This document shows, one piece after another, positions 51,862-59,951 of a DNA stretch of 64,000 nucleotides. A program made the translations under genes and the position numbers. The DNA is from Enhydrobacter sp. (GTDB taxonomy: Bacteria; Pseudomonadota; Alphaproteobacteria; Reyranellales; Reyranellaceae). The stretch spans positions 3,470,473 through 3,534,472 of the forward strand of contig CP075528.1 in NCBI GenBank assembly GCA_025808875.1. Reading direction: 5' to 3'. The notes below the pieces were generated by a model. It saw only the letters and a list, made by a program, of their open reading frames with translations. It made no database searches and was not told the DNA's origin. How positions within the stretch are numbered: position 1 is the stretch's first letter; each line of letters begins with the position of its first letter.

Positions 51862-51879
51862 ATGAGACTTGTGTCTCAT
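51862..51879. promoter_or_regulatory. Palindrome (candidate TetR operator)
   Basis: ATGAGAC-TTGT-GTCTCAT has perfect 7-base arms and a 4-base spacer. It lies 38 bases before the SnoaL-like gene start, in the promoter of the SnoaL-tetR pair and just downstream of the hydroxylase operon. TetR-family operators often have this TGAGAC/GTCTCA form. Confidence 0.6.
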
Positions 51880-51939
51880 GTCAAGAATTTAACCCAGGGT
51901 GTGGGATGGATTCGTGGACTCGGGCGAAAAGGCGAATGT

Positions 51940-53148
51940 TCACAAGGATTTGCCAGTCCACGGCCCGGTGGACTCCGGCAGGACTCCGTAGATCCAGTCC
52001 AGCGCGTCGAGCCACTCGTCCTGGCTCTTGGCGCGCATGATCGAATTGCGCAGCGCGGCGTGCGGTCCGGCCGGGTGATAGACGTGGTCGCCCATGGCAC
52101 GCGAGGTGAGCTGCACGCGCGCGGTGCGCAGGACGCGGCGGTCGCGATAGTTGGCGAGGCCGGCGGGCAGGTCGTCGTCCACCGCGGCCAGCGAATCGGC
52201 GAGGCAGACGGCATCCTCCATCGCCATGCAGGCGCCCTGCGCCATGTATTGCAGCATCGGGTGCGCGGCGTCGCCGAGCAACGCCACCCGGCCGTCGATC
52301 CAGCCGTGCACCGGCTCGCGATCGCACAACACCCACATCCGCCAATCCTGGCCGTGGCGGATGATGGTCTGCGCGCGCTCGCAGACGTGAGCGAAGCCGC
52401 GCGCCACCTCCTCGATCGACACCGGCTTGCCGGCGACCGGCTCGGGCGCGTCGTTGTGGTAGGTCACCACGAGGTTGAACACTTTCCAGCCCGACAGCGG
52501 ATAGTGGACAATGTGGCACTTCGGCCCGGCCCACAGCGTGGCGGCGTTCCAGCGCAGATCCTCGGGCATGCGCTCAGTCGGGATCACCGAGCGGTAGGTG
52601 GTGTGGCCGGAGACACGCGGCGGGCCGTCGCCCACCACCTGGCGGCGGACGTTGGACCACAGGCCGTCGGCGCCGACCAGCGCCGCGCCCGGGACGCGAT
52701 CGCCGCCCGCGAGGATCGCGGTGACGCCACCGCCATCCTGGTCGTAACCCGTGACCTCGCTCGACGTCCTGAGCTCGATCAGCGGATGGTCGCGGCAGCC
52801 CTCGAGCAGCACGCCGTGCAGATCGCCGCGATGGACCACGGCATAGGGATTGCCGAAGCGGGCGCGGAACTTCTCGCCGAGATCGATGTGGCAGATCTCG
52901 CCGTCCTCGATCGCGTCCATCAGGCGCAGCTTGTCGATATAGACCGCCATGCCGCGCGCCGCCGCGCCGACGCCGAGGCGGTCGAAGCAGTGGAAGGCGT
53001 TGGGACCGAGCTGGATGCCGGCACCGATCTCGCCGAGCCGGCTCGCCTTCTCCAGCACCAGCGAGGCGATGTCCCTCTGCGCCAGCGCCAGCGCGGTGGC
53101 GAGGCCGCCGATGCCGCCGCCGGCGACGAGGACCCTATTTCGGTCCAC
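51940..53148 (-). CDS. FAD-dependent monooxygenase, 3-hydroxybenzoate 6-hydroxylase-like
   Basis: A 402-residue class A flavoprotein hydroxylase. FAD motifs are VAGGGIGGLATALALAQ at the start and GDAAHPMLQYMAQGACMAMEDA. The C-terminal DHVYHPAGPHAALRNSIMRAKSQDEWLDALDWIYG closely follows 3-hydroxybenzoate 6-hydroxylases, which make gentisate using NADH. It overlaps the CoA-transferase gene by 14 bases. The 5' neighbours on the operon are a CoA-transferase and an old yellow enzyme. No gentisate dioxygenase gene is seen here. Confidence 0.88.
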   Translation of the reverse strand: MDRNRVLVAGGGIGGLATALALAQRDIASLVLEKASRLGEIGAGIQLGPNAFHCFDRLGVGAAARGMAVYIDKLRLMDAIEDGEICHIDLGEKFRARFGNPYAVVHRGDLHGVLLEGCRDHPLIELRTSSEVTGYDQDGGGVTAILAGGDRVPGAALVGADGLWSNVRRQVVGDGPPRVSGHTTYRSVIPTERMPEDLRWNAATLWAGPKCHIVHYPLSGWKVFNLVVTYHNDAPEPVAGKPVSIEEVARGFAHVCERAQTIIRHGQDWRMWVLCDREPVHGWIDGRVALLGDAAHPMLQYMAQGACMAMEDAVCLADSLAAVDDDLPAGLANYRDRRVLRTARVQLTSRAMGDHVYHPAGPHAALRNSIMRAKSQDEWLDALDWIYGVLPESTGPWTGKSL

Positions 53149-54349
53149 CGACCACCCTGGCGTCGCGCAGGCGCGCGATCTCGTGGTCGGGCAGGCCGAG
53201 GATGCCCGACAGGATCTCGTCGGTGTGCTGGCCGAGCCGCGGCGCGGGTCTCGGTGCCTCGCGCGTGAAGCTGCCGAATTGCAGCGGGCTCGCCGCCACC
53301 GGATAGGCGCCGATGCCGGGCTGGTCGATCACCGTGAACATGGGATTGTCGCGCACCGCGTCCCTGTCGGCGGCCAGCTCGCGGAAGGTGAGATACGGCG
53401 CCCACAGCGCGCCCGCCTTCCTGAGTGCCGCGCTCACCTCGTCGGCGGTGTGCGCCGCCACCCACGGCTCGATCACGGCGCAGAGGCTGGCGCGCGCGTT
53501 CCAGCGGCCGGCATCGGTCTTGAGATCGACGCCCGCCTCGGTCTCGAGCCGCGCGAACGCCTCGGCGAAGCCGCCGGCGGCGGCCAGCGCGTCGACGTGG
53601 CGGTCGGAGAAGATGCAGATCATCACATGGCGGCCGTCCTTCGTCCGGAAGTCGCGGCCGAAGGTGCCGAAGATCTCGTTGCCGTAGCGCGGCCGGTCGA
53701 CCCGGTTGACGACGGCCTCGCCGATGTAGCCGAGCGCCGAGGTCGCCGCGAGCGCCATGTCCTGCAGCGGCAGCACGATGCGCTGGCCCTTGCCGGTCAG
53801 CCGGCGGTGCCGCTCGGCGGCGAGGATCGCCAGGGCGCCGGCATAGGCGGTGGCGAGATCCCACGGCGGCGCCACCGCATTGACCGGCCGGTCGTGGCCG
53901 ACCGGGCCGCTCACCATCGGGAAGCCGGTGATGGCGTTCACCGTGTAATCGACATTGGCCGTGCCGTGACGGTCGCCGACGATGTTCAGCGCGATCAGGT
54001 CAGCGCGTCTTTTCGCCAGCTCCTCGTAGGAGAGCCAGCCGCGCGCCGGCATGTTGGTGGTGAAGATACCCGCGCCCTCGCCGGGGGCGGCGATCAGCGC
54101 CGTGAGGAGCTCGCGGCCCTTCGGGTTGCGCAGGTCGACGGCGATCGAGCGCTTGCCCTTGTTGAGGCCCGCCCAATAGATCGACGTGCCGTCCTTCGTG
54201 ACCGGCCAGCGGTCGCTGTCGAGGCCGCCGGCGATGTCGTCGAAGCGGATCACGTCGGCGCCGAGCTGCGCCAGGGTCATGCCGCCCAGCGGGGCGGCGA
54301 TGAAGGCCGAGCCTTCGACGATGCGAAGGCCCGCGAGAATGCCGGTCAT
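53135..54349 (-). CDS. CaiB/BaiF CoA-transferase, resembling 2-methylfumaryl-CoA isomerase (Mct)
   Basis: A 404-residue family III CoA-transferase. The start LRIVEGSAFIAAPLGGMTLAQLGADVIRFDDI and WPVTKDGTSIYWAGLNKGKRSIAVDLR closely recall mesaconyl-CoA C1-C4 transferase (Mct), which moves CoA within one molecule. The catalytic aspartate is likely in APPWDLATAYAG. Known homologues belong to the 3-hydroxypropionate cycle, but none of its other genes are seen, so another diacid is more likely. Confidence 0.86.
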   Translation of the reverse strand: MTGILAGLRIVEGSAFIAAPLGGMTLAQLGADVIRFDDIAGGLDSDRWPVTKDGTSIYWAGLNKGKRSIAVDLRNPKGRELLTALIAAPGEGAGIFTTNMPARGWLSYEELAKRRADLIALNIVGDRHGTANVDYTVNAITGFPMVSGPVGHDRPVNAVAPPWDLATAYAGALAILAAERHRRLTGKGQRIVLPLQDMALAATSALGYIGEAVVNRVDRPRYGNEIFGTFGRDFRTKDGRHVMICIFSDRHVDALAAAGGFAEAFARLETEAGVDLKTDAGRWNARASLCAVIEPWVAAHTADEVSAALRKAGALWAPYLTFRELAADRDAVRDNPMFTVIDQPGIGAYPVAASPLQFGSFTREAPRPAPRLGQHTDEILSGILGLPDHEIARLRDARVVGGPK

Positions 54350-54367
54350 GTGCGTTTCCGTGTCTTC

Positions 54368-55507
54368 TTATGATCTTGCCGCTTTTGCCTTGTCGGGCAG
54401 GTTGTTCCTGCGCTTGTCGAGCCACCAGCCGTATTCCGGCGTCCACATGTCGAAAGCCTCGTCGCAGCCCAGCTCCTGCGCCGCGTGCAGCGCCCAGAAC
54501 GGGTCGTAGAGCGCCTGCCGGCCGATCGCGACCAGGTCGGCGTCGCCCGCCTGCAGAATCGCCTCGGCCTGCGGCCCGTCGAGGATCAGGCCGACCGCCA
54601 TGGTCGGGATGCCGGCGCCGCGCTTCACCGCCGCGGCGAACGGCACCTGGAAACCGAGCGTGCGCTTGACCGGCAGCGCGGTCGACAGCCCGGTGAGGCC
54701 GCCCGACGAGGTGTCGACGACGTCGATGCCGATCGCCTTCAGCTCCCTGGCGTAGGCGACCGTATCGTCGACATCCCAGCCGCCCGCGCCGTCGACTGCC
54801 GAGACGCGGATGAACATCGGCTTGTGCGCGGGCCAGGCCTCGCGCACGGCGCGCGCCGCGGCGAGCGGGAAGCGCATGCGGCCGGCACGATCGCCGCCGT
54901 ACTGGTCGTTGCGCTGGTTGCTGATCGGCGACAGGAATTGGGCGAGCAGGTAGCCGTGCGCGCCGTGGATCTCGACCACGTCGTAGCCGGCGGCGTCGGC
55001 ACGCCGTGCCGCCTGGCCGAACTTCCGCACGATGTCGTCGATCTCGTCGGTGGCGAGCTGCCTCGGCGTGACGTAGCCCTCGCCGGCGGCGAGCGGCGAC
55101 GGTCCGACCAGCTCCCAGCGCTGCCAGCCCGCCCCTTGCGGCCCGAGCTGGCCGGGCTTGTCGAAGGAGCGTGGTGTCGATCCCTTGCGGCCGGAATGGG
55201 TGATCTGCGTGGCGGCGAGCGATCCTTCCTGCTTGAGGAAGCGCACCAGCCGCTTGTGGCCCTCGATCTGGCCGTCGTCCCACAGGCCGAGATCGCCCTG
55301 CGTGACGCGGCCGCGCGGCTCGACGGCGCAGTTCTCGGTGAAGACGATGCCGAACCTGCCGAGCGCGAACTTGCCGAGATGGACCAGATGGTAGTCGTTC
55401 ACTTGGCCGTCGGTAGCGCGATACTGCACCATTGGCGAGACGACCGCGCGGTTGGGGGCCGTGACGCCGCGCAGCGTGAGCGGCGTGAAGAGGAGCGGCT
55501 TTTGCAA
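54368..55507 (-). CDS. Old yellow enzyme-family NADH:flavin oxidoreductase (YqjM-like)
   Basis: A 379-residue FMN-dependent ene-reductase. The start block LFTPLTLRGVTAPNRAVVSPMVQY, the substrate and FMN motif EIHGAHGYLLAQFLSPISNQRNDQYGGD, and the phosphate site near LVAIGRQALYDPFWALHAA are family marks. Start is TTG at 55507, with GGAG upstream; no ATG fits the conserved N-terminus. It heads the operon with the Mct-like and hydroxylase genes and may reduce an unsaturated intermediate. Confidence 0.9.
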   Translation of the reverse strand: MQKPLLFTPLTLRGVTAPNRAVVSPMVQYRATDGQVNDYHLVHLGKFALGRFGIVFTENCAVEPRGRVTQGDLGLWDDGQIEGHKRLVRFLKQEGSLAATQITHSGRKGSTPRSFDKPGQLGPQGAGWQRWELVGPSPLAAGEGYVTPRQLATDEIDDIVRKFGQAARRADAAGYDVVEIHGAHGYLLAQFLSPISNQRNDQYGGDRAGRMRFPLAAARAVREAWPAHKPMFIRVSAVDGAGGWDVDDTVAYARELKAIGIDVVDTSSGGLTGLSTALPVKRTLGFQVPFAAAVKRGAGIPTMAVGLILDGPQAEAILQAGDADLVAIGRQALYDPFWALHAAQELGCDEAFDMWTPEYGWWLDKRRNNLPDKAKAARS

Positions 55508-55586
55508 GGGTCGTGCTCTCCGGGGGAATGGCTCGGTTCGGCCGCGACCATAGACCGTCCGATGGCCCACGGCCTATCCTCCGGCC

Positions 55587-57293
55587 ATGTTTGACCTCGT
55601 CATCCGAAACGGAACCGTGATCGACGGCTCGGGCGCACCGCGCCGCATCGCCGATGTTGCAGTGCAGGACGGCCGCGTCGCCGAGGTGGGGCCGAAGCTC
55701 GGCCCCGGCCGGCGCGAGATCGACGCGTCGGGACTGCTGGTGACGCCGGGCTTCGTCGACATCCACACGCATTACGACGGCCAGGCGACCTGGGATCCCT
55801 TCATCACGCCCTCGTCGTGGCACGGTGTGACGACCACCGTGTTCGGCAATTGCGGTGTCGGCTTCGCGCCGGTGCGGCGCGGCGCCTCGGGCTACCTCAT
55901 CAACCTGATGGAGGGCGTCGAGGACATACCCGGCTCGGTGCTGGCCGAGGGCGTGAAGTTCGACTGGGAATCCTTCCCCGACTATCTCGATGCGCTGGCG
56001 GCGATGCCGCGCGCGGTCGACGTGGCGGCGCAGCTGCCGCATGGCGCGTTGCGCTTCTACGTCATGGGCGAGCGTGGCGCCGACCATGCCGAGATGCCCG
56101 ACCAGGGCGAGCGCGAGGAGATGACGCGGCTCGTGGAGGAGGCGCTGCGCGCCGGCGCGCTCGGCGTCACCACCTCGCGCACGACCAAGCACAAGGCCCG
56201 GGACGGCCGCTTCACGCCGTCGCTCTCGGCGCGCGAGGCCGAGCTGTTCGCGCTGGCCGACGGCATGCGGCGCGCCGGCTCGGGCGTGCTGCAGGTCAAC
56301 TCCGACTTCGGACCGGGCGAGTTCGAGGCGCTCGACGCGGCGGCGAAGCTCGCCGGCCGTCCCCTCTCCTGCCTGCTGGTCCAGGTCGACGCCCAGCCGA
56401 CGCTGTGGCGCGAGACGCTCGACCAGATCCGCGGCGTGCGCCGCACCGGCCGCGCCGCCAACGCCCAGGTCGGGTCGCGGCCGATCGGCGTCATCATGGG
56501 CCTCGAGACGACCGTGCATCCTTTCGCCGGCCATCCGGCCTGGCTCGAGATGCGCGGGCTCACGCCCGCCGAGCGCTTCGCCCGTTTGGCGGGCGACGCG
56601 GCGCTGCGCCGCCGCCTGGTCGAGGAGCCGGCGCATGACGGCCCGCGCGCCTTCATGGCCGATGCCTTCCACAAGATGTTCCCGATCGGTGCCCGGCCGG
56701 ACTACGAGCCCGACGCGGCGACCTCGGTGAAGGCGCTCGCCGAGCGCGCCGGCCGCACGGCCCGGGAGGTGGCGCTCGAGGCGATGATGGCCGACGACGG
56801 CAAGGGACTGCTGATGCTGCCCTTCGAGAACTACGCCTACGGCAATCTCGACGTGGTGCACGAGATGATCACGGACGACGCCACCGTGCTGGGCGTGGCC
56901 GACGGCGGCGCCCATGTCGGCGTGATCTGCGACGCCTCCTCGCCGACCTCGCTGCTCACCCTGTGGAGCCGCGATCGTTCACGCGGCCCCAGGGTGCCGC
57001 TCGAATTCCTGGTGGCCAAGCAGGCGCGCGGCACGGCCGAGGCCTACGGGCTGCGCGACCGCGGCCTGCTGGCGCCCGGCCACAAGGCCGACATCAACGT
57101 GATCGATTTCGACTCGCTGGCGCTCAGGCGCCCGGAAGTGGTTTACGACCTGCCGGCCGGCGGCCGCCGCCTGGTGCAGCGCGCCTCGGGCTACCGCCAC
57201 ACCTTCAACTCAGGCGTCGAGACGGTGCGTGACGGCGAGCTGACCGGCGCACGGCCGGGCCGACTGGTGCGCGGCGCCCAGACCCCGTCCTAA
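55587..57293 (+). CDS. D-aminoacylase / N-acyl-D-amino-acid deacylase family amidohydrolase
   Basis: A 568-residue amidohydrolase-superfamily enzyme. The N-terminal DLVIRNGTVIDGSGAPRRIADVAVQDGRVAEVG, metal site in GFVDIHTHYDGQATWDP, and GNCGVGFAPVRRG are typical of D-aminoacylases. The DGGAHVGVICDASSPT segment near residue 435 holds the catalytic aspartate. It would deacylate N-acyl D-amino acids or act on related amides. It is divergent from the old yellow enzyme gene and ends just before repeat copy B. Confidence 0.92.
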   Translation: MFDLVIRNGTVIDGSGAPRRIADVAVQDGRVAEVGPKLGPGRREIDASGLLVTPGFVDIHTHYDGQATWDPFITPSSWHGVTTTVFGNCGVGFAPVRRGASGYLINLMEGVEDIPGSVLAEGVKFDWESFPDYLDALAAMPRAVDVAAQLPHGALRFYVMGERGADHAEMPDQGEREEMTRLVEEALRAGALGVTTSRTTKHKARDGRFTPSLSAREAELFALADGMRRAGSGVLQVNSDFGPGEFEALDAAAKLAGRPLSCLLVQVDAQPTLWRETLDQIRGVRRTGRAANAQVGSRPIGVIMGLETTVHPFAGHPAWLEMRGLTPAERFARLAGDAALRRRLVEEPAHDGPRAFMADAFHKMFPIGARPDYEPDAATSVKALAERAGRTAREVALEAMMADDGKGLLMLPFENYAYGNLDVVHEMITDDATVLGVADGGAHVGVICDASSPTSLLTLWSRDRSRGPRVPLEFLVAKQARGTAEAYGLRDRGLLAPGHKADINVIDFDSLALRRPEVVYDLPAGGRRLVQRASGYRHTFNSGVETVRDGELTGARPGRLVRGAQTPS

Positions 57294-57294
57294 A

Positions 57295-57390
57295 GCGCGA
57301 TGACTTTTCATTGAATCAACTCGCCGGCCCGGCACATGCGCCGCTTCGCTGCGAGCGCCGGGCCGACGAGCAAAGCAAAAGTCATCGCGC
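57295..57390. repeat. 96-bp palindromic intergenic element, copy B
   Basis: Same element as 33927-34022. Here the ends GCGCGATGACTTTT and AAAAGTCATCGCGC are perfect inverted repeats of 14 bases, and the inner CGGCCCGGC pairs with GCCGGGCCG. It fills the gap between the convergent deacylase and urtE genes, one base after one stop and four before the other. Its T-run after the stem in both directions fits a two-way terminator. Confidence 0.87.
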
Positions 57391-57394
57391 TCAG

Positions 57395-58090
57395 TCAAAC
57401 CGTCATGTGGCGGCGCACAGCCTCGCCATCGAAGGTCTCGCGCGTTCCCGACATCACGATCTCGCCGCGATCCATGACGGCGAACTCGTCGGCGAGTTCG
57501 TGGGCGAAGTCGAGATACTGCTCGACCAGCAGTATCGCCATGTCGCCGCGCTGGCGCAGGAAGGTGATGGCGCGGCCGATATCCTTGATCACCGAGGGCT
57601 GGATGCCCTCCGTCGGCTCGTCGAGCACCAGGAGCTTGGGCCGCATGGTGAGGGCGCGGCCGATCGCGAGCTGCTGTTGCTGGCCGCCCGACAGGTCGCC
57701 GCCACGACGCCTGAGCATCGACTGCAGCACCGGAAAGAGCTCGAACACCTCGTCCGGCACCTTCTTCTGATCGCGCGGCAAGGGCGCGAAGCCGGTCTCG
57801 AGGTTTTCCTTCACCGTCAGCAGCGGGAAGATCTCGCGGCCCTGCGGCACCAGCGCGACGCCGCGCCGGGCGCGTTCGTAGGCCGGCAGCCTCGACATGT
57901 CCTGCCCGTCGAGCGCAATCGAACCCGAGGCGATCGGCTGCAGGCCGCAGATCGCGCGCAGCAGGCTGGTTTTGCCGACGCCGTTGCGGCCGAGCAGGCA
58001 CGTCACCTTGCCGATCGAGGCGCCGAGCGAGACCGAGCGCAACGCCTGCGCGGCGCCATAGTAGAGATCGACGTTCCGGACCACGAGCAT
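57395..58090 (-). CDS. urtE: Urea ABC transporter ATP-binding protein UrtE
   Basis: A 231-residue ABC ATPase of the LivF/UrtE group. Walker A is GRNGVGKTS (residues 34-42), signature LSGGQQQQLAIGRAL, and Walker B LLVLDEPTEGIQPS. The EGIQPS sequence after Walker B is usual for UrtE. It is the last gene of the urt operon, two bases after urtD. Confidence 0.95.
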   Translation of the reverse strand: MLVVRNVDLYYGAAQALRSVSLGASIGKVTCLLGRNGVGKTSLLRAICGLQPIASGSIALDGQDMSRLPAYERARRGVALVPQGREIFPLLTVKENLETGFAPLPRDQKKVPDEVFELFPVLQSMLRRRGGDLSGGQQQQLAIGRALTMRPKLLVLDEPTEGIQPSVIKDIGRAITFLRQRGDMAILLVEQYLDFAHELADEFAVMDRGEIVMSGTRETFDGEAVRRHMTV

Positions 58091-58092
58091 GG

Positions 58093-58845
58093 CTAGCGTC
58101 CGAGATACACTTCGACGACGCGCGGGTCGGCGCTGACCTGGTCAAGCGTGCCCTCGGCCAGCATCGACCCCTCGTGCAGCACCGTCACCTTGACGCCGAG
58201 CGCGCGCACGAAGCTCATGTCGTGCTCGACCACGACGACGGAATGCGTGCGGTTGATCTCGCGCAGCACCTGTGCCGTGGTCTCGGTCTCGACGTCGGTC
58301 ATGCCGGCGACCGGCTCGTCGACCAGCAGCAGCTTGGGATCCTGCGCCAGCAGCATGCCGATCTCGAGCCACTGCTTCTGGCCGTGGCTCAGCCGCGCGC
58401 CCAGCGTGTGCCGCTGGTCGGCGAGCCGGATGACGGCCAGGATCTCCTCCAGTCGCGCATTCTCGGCCCGGGTCGGCTGGGACAGCAGCAGGCGGTACCA
58501 GCTCCGGTGGCCGGCCAGCGCCAGCAACAGGTTGTCGCGCACGGTGTGGTTCTCGAACACGGTCGGCTTCTGGAACTTGCGACCGATGCCCAACGTGGCG
58601 ATGTCGGTTTCGTCGAGCTTGGTGAGGTCGGCCTTGCCGTCGAACACGACCTCGCCCTCGTCGGGCCGTGTCTTGCCGGTGACGACGTCCATCATCGTCG
58701 TCTTGCCCGCGCCGTTGGGGCCGATGATGGCGCGCATCTCGCCCGGCTCGACCAGCAGCGAGAGGTTGTTCAGCGCCTTGAAGCCGTCGAACGAGACGGT
58801 GACGCCGCTGAGATAAAGAAGAGCCGAGGTGCTCTTGGCCGTCAT
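58093..58845 (-). CDS. urtD: Urea ABC transporter ATP-binding protein UrtD
   Basis: A 250-residue ABC ATPase of the LivG/UrtD group. Walker A GPNGAGKTT is at residues 42-50, the signature is LSHGQKQWLEIGMLL (typical LSHGQKQWLE of UrtD), and Walker B LLLVDEPVAGMTDVE. Start overlaps urtC stop by 4 bases. It powers urea import with UrtE. Confidence 0.96.
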   Translation of the reverse strand: MTAKSTSALLYLSGVTVSFDGFKALNNLSLLVEPGEMRAIIGPNGAGKTTMMDVVTGKTRPDEGEVVFDGKADLTKLDETDIATLGIGRKFQKPTVFENHTVRDNLLLALAGHRSWYRLLLSQPTRAENARLEEILAVIRLADQRHTLGARLSHGQKQWLEIGMLLAQDPKLLLVDEPVAGMTDVETETTAQVLREINRTHSVVVVEHDMSFVRALGVKVTVLHEGSMLAEGTLDQVSADPRVVEVYLGR

Positions 58846-59951
58846 GTCGCGCCGGCCCTGGCTTTGCGACCACGAATCTGGCCCCACAGGCCGACCACAC
58901 CCTTGGGCAGGAACAACGTCACCGCGATGAACAGGGCCCCCAGTGCGAACAACCAGATCTCCGGGATGGCGCCGGTCAGGTAGGTCTTCGCCCAATTGAC
59001 CAGGAAGGCGCCGACCACCGGTCCGATCAGCGTGCCGCGGCCGCCGACGGCGACCCACAGCACCGCCTCGATGGAGTTGCCGGGCGAGAATTCGCTGGGG
59101 TTGATGATGCCGACCTGCGGCACGTAAAGCGCGCCGGCGACACCCGCCATGGCCGCCGACAGGACGAAGACGAAGAGCTTGTAGCCCTCCACGCGGTAGC
59201 CAAGGAAACGCATGCGGCTTTCCGCGTCGCGCACCGCCGTCAGCGCCTTGCCGAAGCGCGAGCCGACCACCGCGGCCGACATCACCAGGAAGGCGGCGAC
59301 CATCAGCGCCGAGGCGAAGCAGAGCGCGGCGCGCGTGCCGTCGGCCTGCACGGAGAAGCCGAGGATGTCCTTGAAGTCGGTCAGGCCGTTGTTGCCGCCC
59401 AGTCCCATGTCGTTCCTGAAGAAGGCCAGCATCAGGGCAAACGTCATCGCCTGGGTGATGATCGAGAGATAGACGCCGGTGACGCGACTTCTGAAGGCGA
59501 ACCAGCCGAGCGCGAGGGCGAGCACGCTCGGCACCAGCACGACCATGACGGCGGCGAACCAGAACATGTCGAAGCCGTGCCAGAACCAAGGCAGCGTCTT
59601 GTAGTTCAGGAACACCATGAAGTCGGGCAGGACCGGGTTGCCGTAGACGCCGCGGCTGCCGATCTGGCGCATCAGATACATGCCCATGCAGTAGCCGCCG
59701 AGCGCGAAGAACGCGGCATGGCCGAGCGTGAGTATGCCGCAATAGCCCCACACCAGATCGACGGCGAGCGCCAGCGCGGCATAGCAGAGGTACTTGCCGA
59801 TGAGTTGCAGCACCCAGGCCGGCACGTGGAACGGGCTGGCGGGCGGCACGAACTGGTTCAACAGCGGCAGCACGATGCCGATCGCCAGCACCAACAGCAC
59901 GAAGAGCTGGAGCTTGCGGTCCATGCCCTGGATCAGGAATCGCGTGATCAT
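58842..59951 (-). CDS. urtC: Urea ABC transporter permease UrtC
   Basis: A 369-residue LivM-type permease with about ten helices. The block VWGYCGILTLGHAAFFALGGYCMGMYLMR and the later WVAVGGRGTLIGPVVGAFLVNWAKT (permease EAA-like region) mark UrtC. Start overlaps urtB's stop by 4 bases, showing coupling along the operon. Confidence 0.96.
   Translation of the reverse strand: MITRFLIQGMDRKLQLFVLLVLAIGIVLPLLNQFVPPASPFHVPAWVLQLIGKYLCYAALALAVDLVWGYCGILTLGHAAFFALGGYCMGMYLMRQIGSRGVYGNPVLPDFMVFLNYKTLPWFWHGFDMFWFAAVMVVLVPSVLALALGWFAFRSRVTGVYLSIITQAMTFALMLAFFRNDMGLGGNNGLTDFKDILGFSVQADGTRAALCFASALMVAAFLVMSAAVVGSRFGKALTAVRDAESRMRFLGYRVEGYKLFVFVLSAAMAGVAGALYVPQVGIINPSEFSPGNSIEAVLWVAVGGRGTLIGPVVGAFLVNWAKTYLTGAIPEIWLFALGALFIAVTLFLPKGVVGLWGQIRGRKARAGAT

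Noticed and set aside
53135..54349. Evidence for a 3-hydroxypropionate carbon-fixation cycle
   Set aside because: Only the Mct-like CoA-transferase resembles it; none of the other cycle enzymes is in the window.
54000..56915. 971-codon minus-strand frame spanning the deacylase and CoA-transferase region
   Set aside because: It covers parts of three real genes on both strands and matches no family. It is a GC-bias artefact.
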